Source: Acidobacteriota bacterium
Lineage (GTDB): Bacteria > Actinomycetota > Acidimicrobiia > Acidimicrobiales > RAAP-2
Assembly: GCA_018971185.1 (NCBI GenBank)
Contig: JAGXBH010000005.1
Coordinates: forward strand, 1-64,000
DNA: 64,000 nucleotides
Direction: 5' to 3'
Part shown: positions 28,926-40,077 of the stretch, one piece after another
Layout of the letters: every line of letters begins with the position of its first letter
How positions within the stretch are numbered: position 1 is the first letter of the stretch
Made by a program: the position numbers and the translations under genes
Notes under the pieces: model-generated
Seen by the model: the letters and a program-made list of their open reading frames with translations, nothing else
Databases searched by the model: none
What the model was told of the DNA's origin: nothing

Positions 28926-30422
28926 ATGGCCATGTCGTCGCCCGCCACCCACCGCCACGCCCCCGACTGGCTCATACTCACCATCGCCTGCGTCGCGCAG
29001 TTCATGGTGGTGCTCGACGTCTCGGTGGTCAACGTGGCCCTGCCGCACATGGGACTGGACCTGCACCTGAGCGAGAACAAGGCCCAGTGGATCATCAACG
29101 CCTACGTCTTGACCTTCGCCGGCTTCCTCCTCCTCGGCGGGCGCGCCGCGGACCTCTTCGGGCGGCGCAAGGTCTATCTCCTGGGCATCGGCGTCTTCAC
29201 CCTGGCGAGCATCGGAGCCGGGTTCGCCCACAGCGGCACCGAGATGATCGTCGCGCGGGCGGTCCAGGGCCTGGGCGGAGCGATCCTGTCGCCCGCCACG
29301 CTCACCATCATCGTGACCACCTTCCACGGCCCCCGACTTCCCAAGGCGATCGGGGCGTGGAGTGCCGTCGCCGGCGCCGGTGGGGCGGTGGGCGGTCTCG
29401 CCGGAGGTCTGCTGACGGGCTACGTCAACTGGCGTTGGGTCTTCTTCATCAACGTCCCCTTCGGGATCGCCGCTGCCGTCATCGCTGCGCTGTTCCTCCA
29501 GGAACGTCGCAACCAGGAAGCCACCTTCAAGTTGGACGTCACCGGCGCGGTCCTGGTCACGGGTGGGTTGACCGCACTCATCTATGGCGTGGTCAACACG
29601 ACCACCTCGAGTTGGACGGCGTCGTCGACGCTCACGTGGTTCTTGGTCGCGGCCATCATGCTCGTCGCCTTCCTCTACTGGGAGGCGCGCGTCGCGTCGC
29701 ATCCCCTCGTGCCCTTTCGAATCTTCCGCTCGCGCCCGTTGAGCGTGGCCAACGTCGTGATGCTCCTCGCGGGAGGGGCGTTCTTCGCGATGTGGTACTT
29801 CCTGACCTACTACTTCCAGAACATCCTGGGCTACGACGCGGTACGCGCCGGCTTCGCCTTCTTGCCGATGGCGGTCGGCATCATCATCGGGGCCCAACTC
29901 AGCTCGCGCCTGCTGGTCAAGGTCGGCGTCCGTCCGCTGCTCCTCGTGGGCGCCGTCCTGGCCACCCTGGGCTTCTACTGGCTGAGTCTCATCACCCCGA
30001 CGAGCACCTACTGGGGTGACATCCTCGCCCCCGCGTTCCTGTGCTCCTTCGCCATGGGTTTGCTGTTCGCACCCCTGGCGACCGCGGCGACGTCGAAGGT
30101 GGACCGCGCCGACGCGGGCCTGGCGTCAGGGATCCTCAACACCGCCCGCCAGGTCGGCGGTTCACTCGCCTTGGCGATCTTGGGCACCGTCGCCTACGAC
30201 CGGACCGTCCAGTACGACCACCTGGCGGCGCTCGGGCACCACGTCACCAACGCCACGAAACTCGGGTTCGTCGCGGGTTACAGCCGGGCGTTCGAGATCT
30301 CCGCCGCCATCACCCTGGTCGCGCTGATCGTCAGCGGGGCCCTGCCGACCAAGGTCGGCCACCACTCCAGCCACGCCGAGCCGCTGGACGTCGCGGCCAA
30401 CGCGGCCGGTGCCGGACACTAA
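28926..30422 (+). CDS. MFS transporter, DHA2-type drug efflux
   Basis: 14-TM pattern; FMVVLDVSVVNVALPHMG, GRAADLFGRRKVYLLGIGVFT. Confidence 0.92.
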   Translation: MAMSSPATHRHAPDWLILTIACVAQFMVVLDVSVVNVALPHMGLDLHLSENKAQWIINAYVLTFAGFLLLGGRAADLFGRRKVYLLGIGVFTLASIGAGFAHSGTEMIVARAVQGLGGAILSPATLTIIVTTFHGPRLPKAIGAWSAVAGAGGAVGGLAGGLLTGYVNWRWVFFINVPFGIAAAVIAALFLQERRNQEATFKLDVTGAVLVTGGLTALIYGVVNTTTSSWTASSTLTWFLVAAIMLVAFLYWEARVASHPLVPFRIFRSRPLSVANVVMLLAGGAFFAMWYFLTYYFQNILGYDAVRAGFAFLPMAVGIIIGAQLSSRLLVKVGVRPLLLVGAVLATLGFYWLSLITPTSTYWGDILAPAFLCSFAMGLLFAPLATAATSKVDRADAGLASGILNTARQVGGSLALAILGTVAYDRTVQYDHLAALGHHVTNATKLGFVAGYSRAFEISAAITLVALIVSGALPTKVGHHSSHAEPLDVAANAAGAGH

Positions 30423-30560
30423 CTCTTAATAATTCACCCACCTCGCGACCTCGGTGAGGGCGAGTAGTCTCGGCAGTTGACACCAACGGGCGCACCGCCG
30501 GGTCGGAGACGCGGTGCTCGTGGTGTGGCCCGTGGGCCAACTACAACAAGGGAGATTCAA

Positions 30561-31655
30561 ATGAAGAGAATTCGTCGCCTCGGCGTGGTGCTGGGAGCCA
30601 GTTCGCTGGTCCTGGGCACCGTGACGATCGGCGTTGGAGCGATGAGCGCGACAGCGGCGAGCAAGTTCAAGGCGTGCATCGTGATCGACACCGGTGGTGT
30701 GAAGGACAAGTCCTTCAACCAGTCCGCGTACCAGGGCGGACTCGACGCCGTCAAGGTGAACCCGAACATCGCGCTGTCCTACCTGACCTCGACCTCGTCG
30801 ACCGACTACGCGCCCAACATCACGACGTTCGAGAACAAGGGTTGCGGCATCATCGTGACCGTCGGATTCAACATGGATGCGGCCACGGCCGCCGCGGCGA
30901 ACGCCGCCCCGAACCAGAAGTTCGCCATCGTCGACGACAAGCCCACCACCACGTCCAAGAACGTGCTGGCGCTGCAGTACCAGACCAATCAGGCGGCCTT
31001 CCTCGGGGGTTACCTCGACGCGGCGACCTCGAAGACCCACGTGGTCGCCACCTACGGCGGGATGAACTTCCCGTCGGTCGCGATGTACATGAGCGGTTTC
31101 GTCGCCGGTGTTCGCTACTACGACCAGACCACCAAGTCCAAGGTCAAGGTACTGGGCTTCACTCCGGGCAAGGGGAACTGCAACCTGGCCAGCTGCCCCG
31201 GGACGGGCTCGTTCGTGGGTAACTTCACTTCCCAGACCGACGGCAAGACGTTCGCGCAGAACTTCTTCGCCCAGGGCGCTGACTTCGTCTTCCCGGTCGC
31301 CGGCTCGGTCGGCCTGGGCTCGGTCGTCGCCGCCAAGCAGGCCGGTGCCGGTCACCAGATCACGTGGGTGGACTCCAACGGCTGTGCCACTGACCCCACC
31401 GAGTGCAAGTGGTATAACGCCACCGTCGCCAAGGGCGTCGAGCCCTCGGTGAAGACGGCGATCCTGGCGGCCGCGGACGGCAAGTTCAAGGGTGGCGTCT
31501 ACCACGGCACCCTGGCCAACGGCGGCACGCTGCTCGAGCTGAACACGACCTCGGCCTCCAGCGCGCTCAAGGCCACGCTGGCCAAGATCACCCGCGGCAT
31601 CGAGTCGGGCAAGATCTCGGTGCAGCCGTCGGCGTACCCGGCGACGCCCAAGTGA
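30561..31655 (+). CDS. BMP-family ABC transporter substrate-binding protein (nucleoside type)
   Basis: ACIVIDTGGVKDKSFNQSAYQGGLDAVK; signal peptide; GGGAGA RBS. Confidence 0.93.
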   Translation: MKRIRRLGVVLGASSLVLGTVTIGVGAMSATAASKFKACIVIDTGGVKDKSFNQSAYQGGLDAVKVNPNIALSYLTSTSSTDYAPNITTFENKGCGIIVTVGFNMDAATAAAANAAPNQKFAIVDDKPTTTSKNVLALQYQTNQAAFLGGYLDAATSKTHVVATYGGMNFPSVAMYMSGFVAGVRYYDQTTKSKVKVLGFTPGKGNCNLASCPGTGSFVGNFTSQTDGKTFAQNFFAQGADFVFPVAGSVGLGSVVAAKQAGAGHQITWVDSNGCATDPTECKWYNATVAKGVEPSVKTAILAAADGKFKGGVYHGTLANGGTLLELNTTSASSALKATLAKITRGIESGKISVQPSAYPATPK

Positions 31656-31680
31656 TGTAACCCTGGCGACACGCCACCAC

Positions 31681-31716
31681 ACGAAGGCCCGGGTCCTCAA
31701 GGACCCGGGCCTTCGT
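31681..31716 (+). terminator. 16-bp perfect hairpin between SBP and ATPase genes (terminator/attenuator or mRNA-stabilising element)
   Basis: ACGAAGGCCCGGGTCC-TCAA-GGACCCGGGCCTTCGT; no strong T-tract follows. Confidence 0.8.
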
Positions 31717-31736
31717 GCTGGCTACGATGGGAACTT

Positions 31737-33240
<1,504 letters not shown>

Positions 33241-33248
<8 letters not shown>

Positions 33249-34524
33249 GGTCGTCGCCAACGCCACCAGCGACGCCGCGCCCGAAAAGTCGCCGCGGCGG
33301 CGCTGGTGGGAGCGGTACTCCTCGACGAGTCCCATCACCCTCACCATGCTCGCCCTCGTGCTGGGTGTCGTCATCGGGGCCCTCATCATCATGGTCACCT
33401 CGGCGACGGTCCTCGACGCGTGGCGCCACAGCTTCCACCACGTCGGCTCGATCGGTAGCACCCTCAAGATCACCTTCGACAACGTGGCCGCGGCCTACCG
33501 TGCCATGTTGACGGGCTCGATCATCGACCCCACCTTGTTGTTCCACTCGATCAGCACCGGTCACGGGTGGAGCGAAACCATGACGCCGCTCTCCGAGACG
33601 TTCACCTACGCCACCCCGCTGGTCATCGCCAGCATCGGCGTCGGCGTCGCCTTCCAGACGGGCATCTTCAACATCGGCGCCAACGGCCAGGCCATCATGG
33701 GCGGCATCGGCGGCACCGCCGTCGGATCCATGATCCACGTGCCGATGATCATCCACCTACCGCTCACCCTGTTGGCGGGGATCGTCGGCGGCGCGGTCTG
33801 CGGCTTGGTGCCGGGTGTCCTCAAGGCCTACACCGGTGCCCACGAGGTCATCGTCACGCTGATGTTCAACTACGTCGTCAACGCGATCTTGATCTACGCC
33901 CTCACCTCCACCGCGCTGCAGCTACCCGGTCAGGCGAACGGCATCTCGCGCAACTTCGACGCGTCGGCCACCCTCGACCCGATCTTCGGGGCGAAGTCGG
34001 GCCTGCGCGTCAGCTACGGCATCTTCGTGGCCGCGGCCGTGGTGGTCTTCGCCATCTGGTTCCTCAAGCGGTCCTCCCTCGGCTTCGACTTCCGCATCAC
34101 CGGGGCCAACCCCAACGCGGCGCGGGCCTCGGGGATCAACCCCAAGTTCATCGTCCTCGCGCTCTTCGTCGTCTCGGGGGGTCTGGCCGGACTCGCTGGC
34201 GTCGTCCAGGCCGCGAGCACGACCCACTACATCGACAGCGGCTTCCTGGTCGGCTCGGCCGGCATCGGCTTCACCGCCATCACCATCGCCCTGCTCGGAC
34301 GCCTGCAGCCCATGGGCATCGTCTGGGGCTCGCTGCTTTTCGCGGCGCTGGGCGTGGGCGGGCGCGCGATGCAGGCCGCTACCGGCATCCCCCTCGACCT
34401 CGCGACGATCATCCAATCCATCGTCGTGCTCTTCGTAGCGAGCCCGGTCCTGATCAAGGAGATCTTCCGGCTCCGCAAGGGTGCCCAGTCCTTCCAGATG
34501 GCGACCAAGGGATGGAGCTCATGA
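33241..34524 (+). CDS. Nucleoside ABC transporter permease
   Basis: Multi-TM; FNIGANGQAIMGGIGGTAVGS; overlaps ATPase gene end. Confidence 0.93.
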
Positions 34525-35828
34525 GCGCACGCGTCGACGTGACGACCCCCGAGGCGGCGGTGCCGGCGGTGCGCGAGCCCGTCGGGCGGCGCCGGGTCAT
34601 CGGCGCCCTCACCATCGCCCTGGGGCTGTTCATCATCTTCGTCTTCGGATTCGGTTCGGCCGGCGGCGCGCACTCGGTGGTCGTGTTCAACCCCATCAAC
34701 CTCTCCTCGGGCGCACCGTGGAACCTGAGCAACCTCACCGTCCTGACGCGGTGGTGGAACGTGGTCCTCGGGCTCGTCGCCCTGGCCCTGGGGGTCGAGA
34801 CCTGGGTCCGTCGCCCCGCGGGTGCCCTCGCGCGCTTCGGCGTGGGTGGGGTCATGTTCTTCCTGGCACTACTGCTCTGGTCCGTGCGTCAACCCGGACC
34901 GGCCCCCATCGGGACGATCAACATCACCTCGGTCCTCGTCAACTCCTCAGCGGTGATCATGGTCCTGATCTTCGGCTCGCTGTCCGGGGTTCTCTGTGAG
35001 CGTTCGGGGGTCGTCAACATCGCCATCGAGGGCCAGTTCATCGGCGGCGCGGTGGCCGGTGCGATGGTGGACTCGACGACGAACAGTTTCTGGCTGGCGG
35101 CGCTGGTGGGCATCATCGTGGGCGCGCTGGTGGGGTGGTTGTTGGCCCTGCTCGCCGTGCGCTACATCGCCGACCAGATCATCATCGGCGTGGTGATCGT
35201 CACGCTGATGGGCTCGATCTCGAGCTACCTCAACATCCAGGTCCTGGCGCCCTACCCCAATCTCAACCTCGGCAATCAGCCCTCCAACGTGGCCATCCCG
35301 CTGCTCTACAAGATTCCGGTGATCGGCCCGACCCTCTTCGACGAGAACATGTTCTTCTACGCGGCGGTGGCCCTCGTGGCCCTCACCAGCTTCGGGCTCT
35401 TTCGCACCCGCTGGGGCTTGCGCGTGCGCTCGGTCGGCGAACACCCCAAGGCCGCCGAGTCGGTGGGGATCAACGTGGCGCGCGTGCGCTACTCGACCGT
35501 CGTCCTCGGCGGCGCCGTGGCCGGCCTGGGCGGCGTGGCCTTCATCGCCACCCAGGGCCAGTTCCAGCCCGGCATCACCTCGGGTTACGGCTACATCGCC
35601 CTGGCCGCCATGATCTTCGGGAAGTGGAAGCCGTCGGGAGCGGTGGTCGCGTCGATCCTCTTCGGCGTCTCGGCCTACCTCGTGCAGAACCTCCAGAACT
35701 CCAACGTGCCGATATCGACCGAGTTCTTGACGATGTTCCCCTACCTCGTGACGATCGCCGTAGTGGCGGGCCTGATCGGCCGGGTGCGCCCGCCCGCGGC
35801 CGACGGCGTGCCCTACCAGCGCGACTAG
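34521..35828 (+). CDS. Nucleoside ABC transporter permease
   Basis: SGVLCERSGVVNIAIEGQFIGGAVAGA; internal ATG at 34521 overlaps previous stop (ATGA). Confidence 0.93.
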   Translation: MSARVDVTTPEAAVPAVREPVGRRRVIGALTIALGLFIIFVFGFGSAGGAHSVVVFNPINLSSGAPWNLSNLTVLTRWWNVVLGLVALALGVETWVRRPAGALARFGVGGVMFFLALLLWSVRQPGPAPIGTINITSVLVNSSAVIMVLIFGSLSGVLCERSGVVNIAIEGQFIGGAVAGAMVDSTTNSFWLAALVGIIVGALVGWLLALLAVRYIADQIIIGVVIVTLMGSISSYLNIQVLAPYPNLNLGNQPSNVAIPLLYKIPVIGPTLFDENMFFYAAVALVALTSFGLFRTRWGLRVRSVGEHPKAAESVGINVARVRYSTVVLGGAVAGLGGVAFIATQGQFQPGITSGYGYIALAAMIFGKWKPSGAVVASILFGVSAYLVQNLQNSNVPISTEFLTMFPYLVTIAVVAGLIGRVRPPAADGVPYQRD

Positions 35829-36716
35829 CTAGCCGCGACTGCCCAGTCCACCCACCACGTCCGCGGCCGCGTCCATCGCGTGGCGCAGCGACGTGGCGAG
35901 GTCCGCGCCGGTGAGCCGATGCGCCAGGTAGGTCCCGGTCGCGCTGTCCCCGGCCCCCGTGGTGTCGACCACCCGCCCGCGACGCGCCGCCATCGCGGCC
36001 ACCTCCTCGCCGCGGCGCGCGAGCGCGCCGTGCGAGCCCCGCGTGATGATCACCTCGCGCCCGTCGCGCGACAGGGTCGCGAGCGCGGACTCCACGTCGT
36101 CGTCACCCGAGAGCGCGAGCGCCTCCTCCTCGTTCGCGAAGAGCATCGTCGCCTCGCGCGTCGCGTCGCCAAATACCGCCGCGCCGAGTCGTCGCAGCGG
36201 ACCCACCGAGCACACGTCGACCGAGGTCGTCGCTCGAAGCGCCCTCGCGGCGGCGAACAGCCGCGCCACGAGGGGACGCGTCATGTCGTCGAGGGCCACG
36301 TACCCCGAGACGTGCAGGTGGGTCACCCCCTCGTCCAGCACTGCCGCGACGTCTTCGAAGGTCAATCGACTGTTCACCCCGCGCTCGGTGAGCATGGCGC
36401 GCTCCCCGCCCTCGGCGACCAGGGACACCACGACACCGGTGGAACCGGGGACGCTCGCCAGTGCCGCGCGCACGCCCGCTCCCTCGAGGTCCGCTCGCAC
36501 GATGCGCGCGGCCGCGTCGTCGCCACCGACCCCGACGAAGCTCACCCGGTGCTGCGCACCCCACACGGCGGCGATCGCGACCGCGAGATTGGCCCCCGAA
36601 CCACCGCGGCCGACGCGGACGCTCGCCGGAGTGTCACTGGTCGGGGCGATCGAAGAGAGGGGTCGCACCACCACGTCCAGGACCACGTCGCCGACGACCA
36701 CGACCCGCTGGATCAC
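35829..36716 (-). CDS. psuK: PfkB-family kinase, probable pseudouridine kinase
   Basis: VGRGGSGANLAVAIAAVWG and DTTGAGDSATGTYLAHRL PfkB signatures; GTGA-coupled to psuG. Confidence 0.85.
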   Translation of the reverse strand: MIQRVVVVGDVVLDVVVRPLSSIAPTSDTPASVRVGRGGSGANLAVAIAAVWGAQHRVSFVGVGGDDAAARIVRADLEGAGVRAALASVPGSTGVVVSLVAEGGERAMLTERGVNSRLTFEDVAAVLDEGVTHLHVSGYVALDDMTRPLVARLFAAARALRATTSVDVCSVGPLRRLGAAVFGDATREATMLFANEEEALALSGDDDVESALATLSRDGREVIITRGSHGALARRGEEVAAMAARRGRVVDTTGAGDSATGTYLAHRLTGADLATSLRHAMDAAADVVGGLGSRG

Positions 36717-37642
36717 GACCCCCCTGAGGCCAGCGCCACGGCGATGCGCGCGCCGAGCGCGGCGTTGGCGACCACGAGGTCTCGATTGACCTGCACGCTG
36801 GCGCCGGCCGTCTGACGGGCGAACTCCGCGAGGATCACCGGCGTCACGTCCTTGCCGCTGGCGCCGACGCCCTGCGCGTGAGCCAGCGCCGCCGCGAGGG
36901 CGTCGTCGTGGGTGCGCGCGTCGAGTTGGCGGTCCTCGTCGATCGGATTCGCCACGAGGAACCCGGACTGCGACCAGAGTCGATGCGCCGCGAAGGCCGT
37001 GGCGGCCACTTCGGGGGACTCGAGGCGCCAGTCGAGTTCGAAGCCCGAGTCGCGCCGGTAGAAGCCGGGGAACCGTGACGTGCGGTAGCCGGCCACCGGC
37101 ACCCCGAGCGAGTCCAGACGCTCGAGCGTCGCCCCGATGTCCAGGATCGACTTGACCCCGGAGGCGACGACGAGCACCGGCGTGCGCGAGAGCGCGGTGA
37201 GGTCCGCGGACTCGTCGAAGGTGACATTCGCGCCGCGATGCACTCCCCCGAGGCCCCCCGTCGCCATCACGCTGATCCCGGCGTGGTGCGCCGCGCAGAT
37301 GGTGCCCGCCACGGTCGTGGCCCCGTCGACCCCGGTCGCCACCGCCGCGGCGAGGTCTCGCGCCGAGAGCTTGGCGCTGTGGCGCCGGGGGTCGGCGAGC
37401 TCCTCGAGGGCGGAGGGTGTCATGCCCACGACCAACCTCCCACCCATGACCCCGATGGTGGCGGGCACCGCGCCGGCCGCGCGCACCGCGGCCTCGCACT
37501 CGGCGGCCACCTCGAGGTTCACCGGTGCCGGCAATCCGTGCACCACGATGGTGGTCTCCAGGGCCACGACGGCGCCACCCGAGGCGAGGGCGCTGGCGAC
37601 CTCGTCGGCGACGAGTATCGGTGGAAGGTTCATTGGGTTCAT
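36713..37642 (-). CDS. psuG: Pseudouridine-5'-phosphate glycosidase
   Basis: ALETTIVVHGLPAPVNLEVA, PATIGVMGGRLVVGM, SVMATGGLGGVHRG, VNRDLVVANAALGARIAVAL. Confidence 0.96.
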   Translation of the reverse strand: MNPMNLPPILVADEVASALASGGAVVALETTIVVHGLPAPVNLEVAAECEAAVRAAGAVPATIGVMGGRLVVGMTPSALEELADPRRHSAKLSARDLAAAVATGVDGATTVAGTICAAHHAGISVMATGGLGGVHRGANVTFDESADLTALSRTPVLVVASGVKSILDIGATLERLDSLGVPVAGYRTSRFPGFYRRDSGFELDWRLESPEVAATAFAAHRLWSQSGFLVANPIDEDRQLDARTHDDALAAALAHAQGVGASGKDVTPVILAEFARQTAGASVQVNRDLVVANAALGARIAVALASGGS

Positions 37643-37683
37643 AGGGGCGAAGTGTACCCGCGGCGCTGCCTAGGCTCTCTCTC

Positions 37684-38313
37684 ATGGGATCGCACGTCGC
37701 CACCTCCTCACCCCGGCGCGCGCTGGCCCTGGAGCGCGCGAGCATCCTCTTGGCGAGCCTCGAGGCCCTCGGCGCGCTGCTCAGCGGCGTCGTGGCGTCG
37801 TCGGTCGCCCTGGTGGCCTTCGGCGCGGACTCACTGATCGAGATGCTCAGCGCGGCGGTGGTCCTGAGCCAGGTGCGCGTGGAGGTGAGGGGCGAGTCGC
37901 GCAACCCTCGCGCAGAGCACCTCGCGCACCGAGCGCTCGGCGCGCTGTTCTTCGCGCTGGCCCTCTACGTGGCCCTGGGCGCCGGATGGGCGCTGCTCGG
38001 TCACCACGTCGCGCGCGAGAACGCTCTTGGCGTGGCCGTCGCGTTGGCCTCGGTCCTCGCGATGCCCACCCTCGCGATTCTCAAGCGGGCCAACTCACGC
38101 GACCTCGGCGCGTCCGACCTGGCGTCGCTGGCCCGACTCATGGGCGCCGACGCCGCCGAGACACTGCTGTGCGCGACCCTGGCCTTGAGCACGCTGGTGG
38201 GCGTGGCGCTCGCGTGGCGACACTGGTGGTGGGCCGACCCGGTCGCGAGCCTCCTCGTGGTCTACTTCGCCGCGCGCGAGGGTCGCGAGGCCTGGCGGTG
38301 TGCGACGCCCTGA
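37684..38313 (+). CDS. Cation diffusion facilitator-like membrane protein
   Basis: AFGADSLIEMLSAAVVLSQ, WWWADPVASLLVVYFAAREGREAWR. Confidence 0.8.
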   Translation: MGSHVATSSPRRALALERASILLASLEALGALLSGVVASSVALVAFGADSLIEMLSAAVVLSQVRVEVRGESRNPRAEHLAHRALGALFFALALYVALGAGWALLGHHVARENALGVAVALASVLAMPTLAILKRANSRDLGASDLASLARLMGADAAETLLCATLALSTLVGVALAWRHWWWADPVASLLVVYFAAREGREAWRCATP

Positions 38314-38348
38314 GCCGGGACCCCTACGCGGGGAGGTACTGTTTTACG

Positions 38349-38768
38349 GTGAGTGACCCCCGTGACGTCCCCTGGAACGAGTTGCGGGCCTTGGCCCGCG
38401 ACGCGACCACCCGCTCCTACGCGCCGTACTCGCACGTCCTCGTCGGCGCCGCGGCCCTCACCGAGGCGGGCACCTTCGTCGTGGGCTCCAACGTCGAGAA
38501 CGCGAGTTACGGCCTGACCCTGTGCGCCGAGTGCTCGCTGGTGAGCGACCTGGTGCGCCGGGGCGGGGGTCGACTCCGCGCCCTCGCCGTGGTCGCCGGC
38601 GACGGGGAGCCTCTGGCGCCGTGCGGGCGCTGCCGCCAGGTGCTCTTCGAGCACGCTGGCGCGTCGCTCCTGATCGATCGCGGGGTCGACGCCGGCGTGT
38701 TCACGCTGGGCGACCTCTTGCCGCACGCCTTCGGACCCGAGGACCTACCCACGAGGAGCACGCCGTGA
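38349..38768 (+). CDS. cdd: Cytidine deaminase
   Basis: SYAPYSHVLVGAAAL, NVENASYGLTLCAECSLV, PCGRCRQVLFE; GTG start inside ORF 37986-38768. Confidence 0.95.
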   Translation: MSDPRDVPWNELRALARDATTRSYAPYSHVLVGAAALTEAGTFVVGSNVENASYGLTLCAECSLVSDLVRRGGGRLRALAVVAGDGEPLAPCGRCRQVLFEHAGASLLIDRGVDAGVFTLGDLLPHAFGPEDLPTRSTP

Positions 38769-40045
38769 GCGCCCATTCCGCCGTCGACATCATCGCCACC
38801 AAGCGTGACGGCGCGGCCCTGAGCGACGAGGCGATCGAGTGGGTGCTCGACTCCTACGTCGCGGGCGACGTGGCGGACGAGCAGATGTCGGCGTTGCTCA
38901 TGGCGATCTTCTTCCGGGGGCTCAATCCCCGCGAGCTCAACCGTTGGACCGACGTCATGATCGCCTCGGGTGAGGTCCTGGACCTCTCGCGCCTGTCGCG
39001 CCCCACGGTCGACAAGCACTCCACCGGCGGGGTCGGCGACAAGATCTCACTGATCCTGGCCCCCCTCGTCGCCGCGTGCGGTGCGGCGGTGCCCCAGCTC
39101 TCGGGGCGCGGCCTCGGTCACACCGGCGGCACCTTGGACAAGCTCGAGTCGATTCCGGGTTGGCGCGCCCACCTGAGCAACGACGAGGCCATCGAGCAGC
39201 TCGAGAGCATCGGCGCGGTGATCTGCGCCGCGGGCGAGGGCCTGGCCCCGGTGGACCGCAAGCTCTACGCCCTGCGCGACGTCACCGGCACCGTCGAATC
39301 GATCCCCCTCATCTCGTCGTCGATCATGAGCAAGAAGATCGCCGAGGGCACCCACGCCCTGGTGCTCGACGTCAAGGTCGGCCGCGGCGCCTTCATCAAG
39401 TCCCTCGAGCGGGCCCGCGAGCTCGCGCGCACCATGGTCGAGCTCGGCCACGCGCACGGCGTCGCGACCGTCGCCCAACTGACGGCGATGGACCAGCCGC
39501 TCGGACGCGCGGTGGGCAACGCCCTCGAGGTCCAAGAATCGGTCGACGTCCTGCGCGGTGACGGACCCGAGGACGTGCGCGAACTCACCCTCTCGCTGGC
39601 GCGCACCATGCTCGAACTGGTCGGGATCGACGTGGATCCCGCGACCAGGATCGACGACGGGTCGGCCTACGACCTCTACCGACGCATGATCGCCGCCCAA
39701 GGTGGCGATCCCGACGCCGAACTGGCCCGGGGGTCGCACCATCACGTCGTGACCGCCGCGCACGACGGCATCGTCCAGTCGGTCGACGCACTGGGGGTCG
39801 GGGTCGCGGCCTGGCGACTCGGAGCGGGGCGCGCGCGCAAGGAGGACCCGGTCAGCGCCGGGGCCGGCGTGATGTGTCTCGTGCGCGAGGGCGACTTCGT
39901 CGTGACCCACCAACCGCTCTTCGAGCTCTTCGCCGACGACGCCGAGCACCTCGAGCGCGGTCGCGCGAGCATCGAGAACGCGGTGACCCTGGGTGATCAC
40001 GCCACCGAGGTCGCGCCGATACTCCTGGAGCGCGTCACCCACTGA
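38765..40045 (+). CDS. deoA: Thymidine (pyrimidine-nucleoside) phosphorylase
   Basis: VDKHSTGGVGDKISLILAPLVAACGAAVPQLSGRGLGHTGGTLDKLESIPG; GTG overlaps cdd stop. Confidence 0.97.
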   Translation: MSAHSAVDIIATKRDGAALSDEAIEWVLDSYVAGDVADEQMSALLMAIFFRGLNPRELNRWTDVMIASGEVLDLSRLSRPTVDKHSTGGVGDKISLILAPLVAACGAAVPQLSGRGLGHTGGTLDKLESIPGWRAHLSNDEAIEQLESIGAVICAAGEGLAPVDRKLYALRDVTGTVESIPLISSSIMSKKIAEGTHALVLDVKVGRGAFIKSLERARELARTMVELGHAHGVATVAQLTAMDQPLGRAVGNALEVQESVDVLRGDGPEDVRELTLSLARTMLELVGIDVDPATRIDDGSAYDLYRRMIAAQGGDPDAELARGSHHHVVTAAHDGIVQSVDALGVGVAAWRLGAGRARKEDPVSAGAGVMCLVREGDFVVTHQPLFELFADDAEHLERGRASIENAVTLGDHATEVAPILLERVTH

Positions 40046-40077
40046 GAGTGCGTCGGGGCGTTGACTATCCTTGACCC

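Noticed and set aside
30423-30560. Riboswitch upstream of the BMP-family SBP gene
   Set aside because: Could not recognise any conserved riboswitch core; would need a covariance-model search
33567-34520. N-terminal extension of the second nucleoside permease (753-aa ORF)
   Set aside because: Arg/His-rich alternate-frame read of the first permease; ATG at 34521 overlapping its stop is the credible start
35829-37904. 691-aa minus-strand ORF as a single fusion protein
   Set aside because: Only its C-terminal part (psuK, from 36716) has coding signatures; the upstream part is an out-of-frame read of psuG
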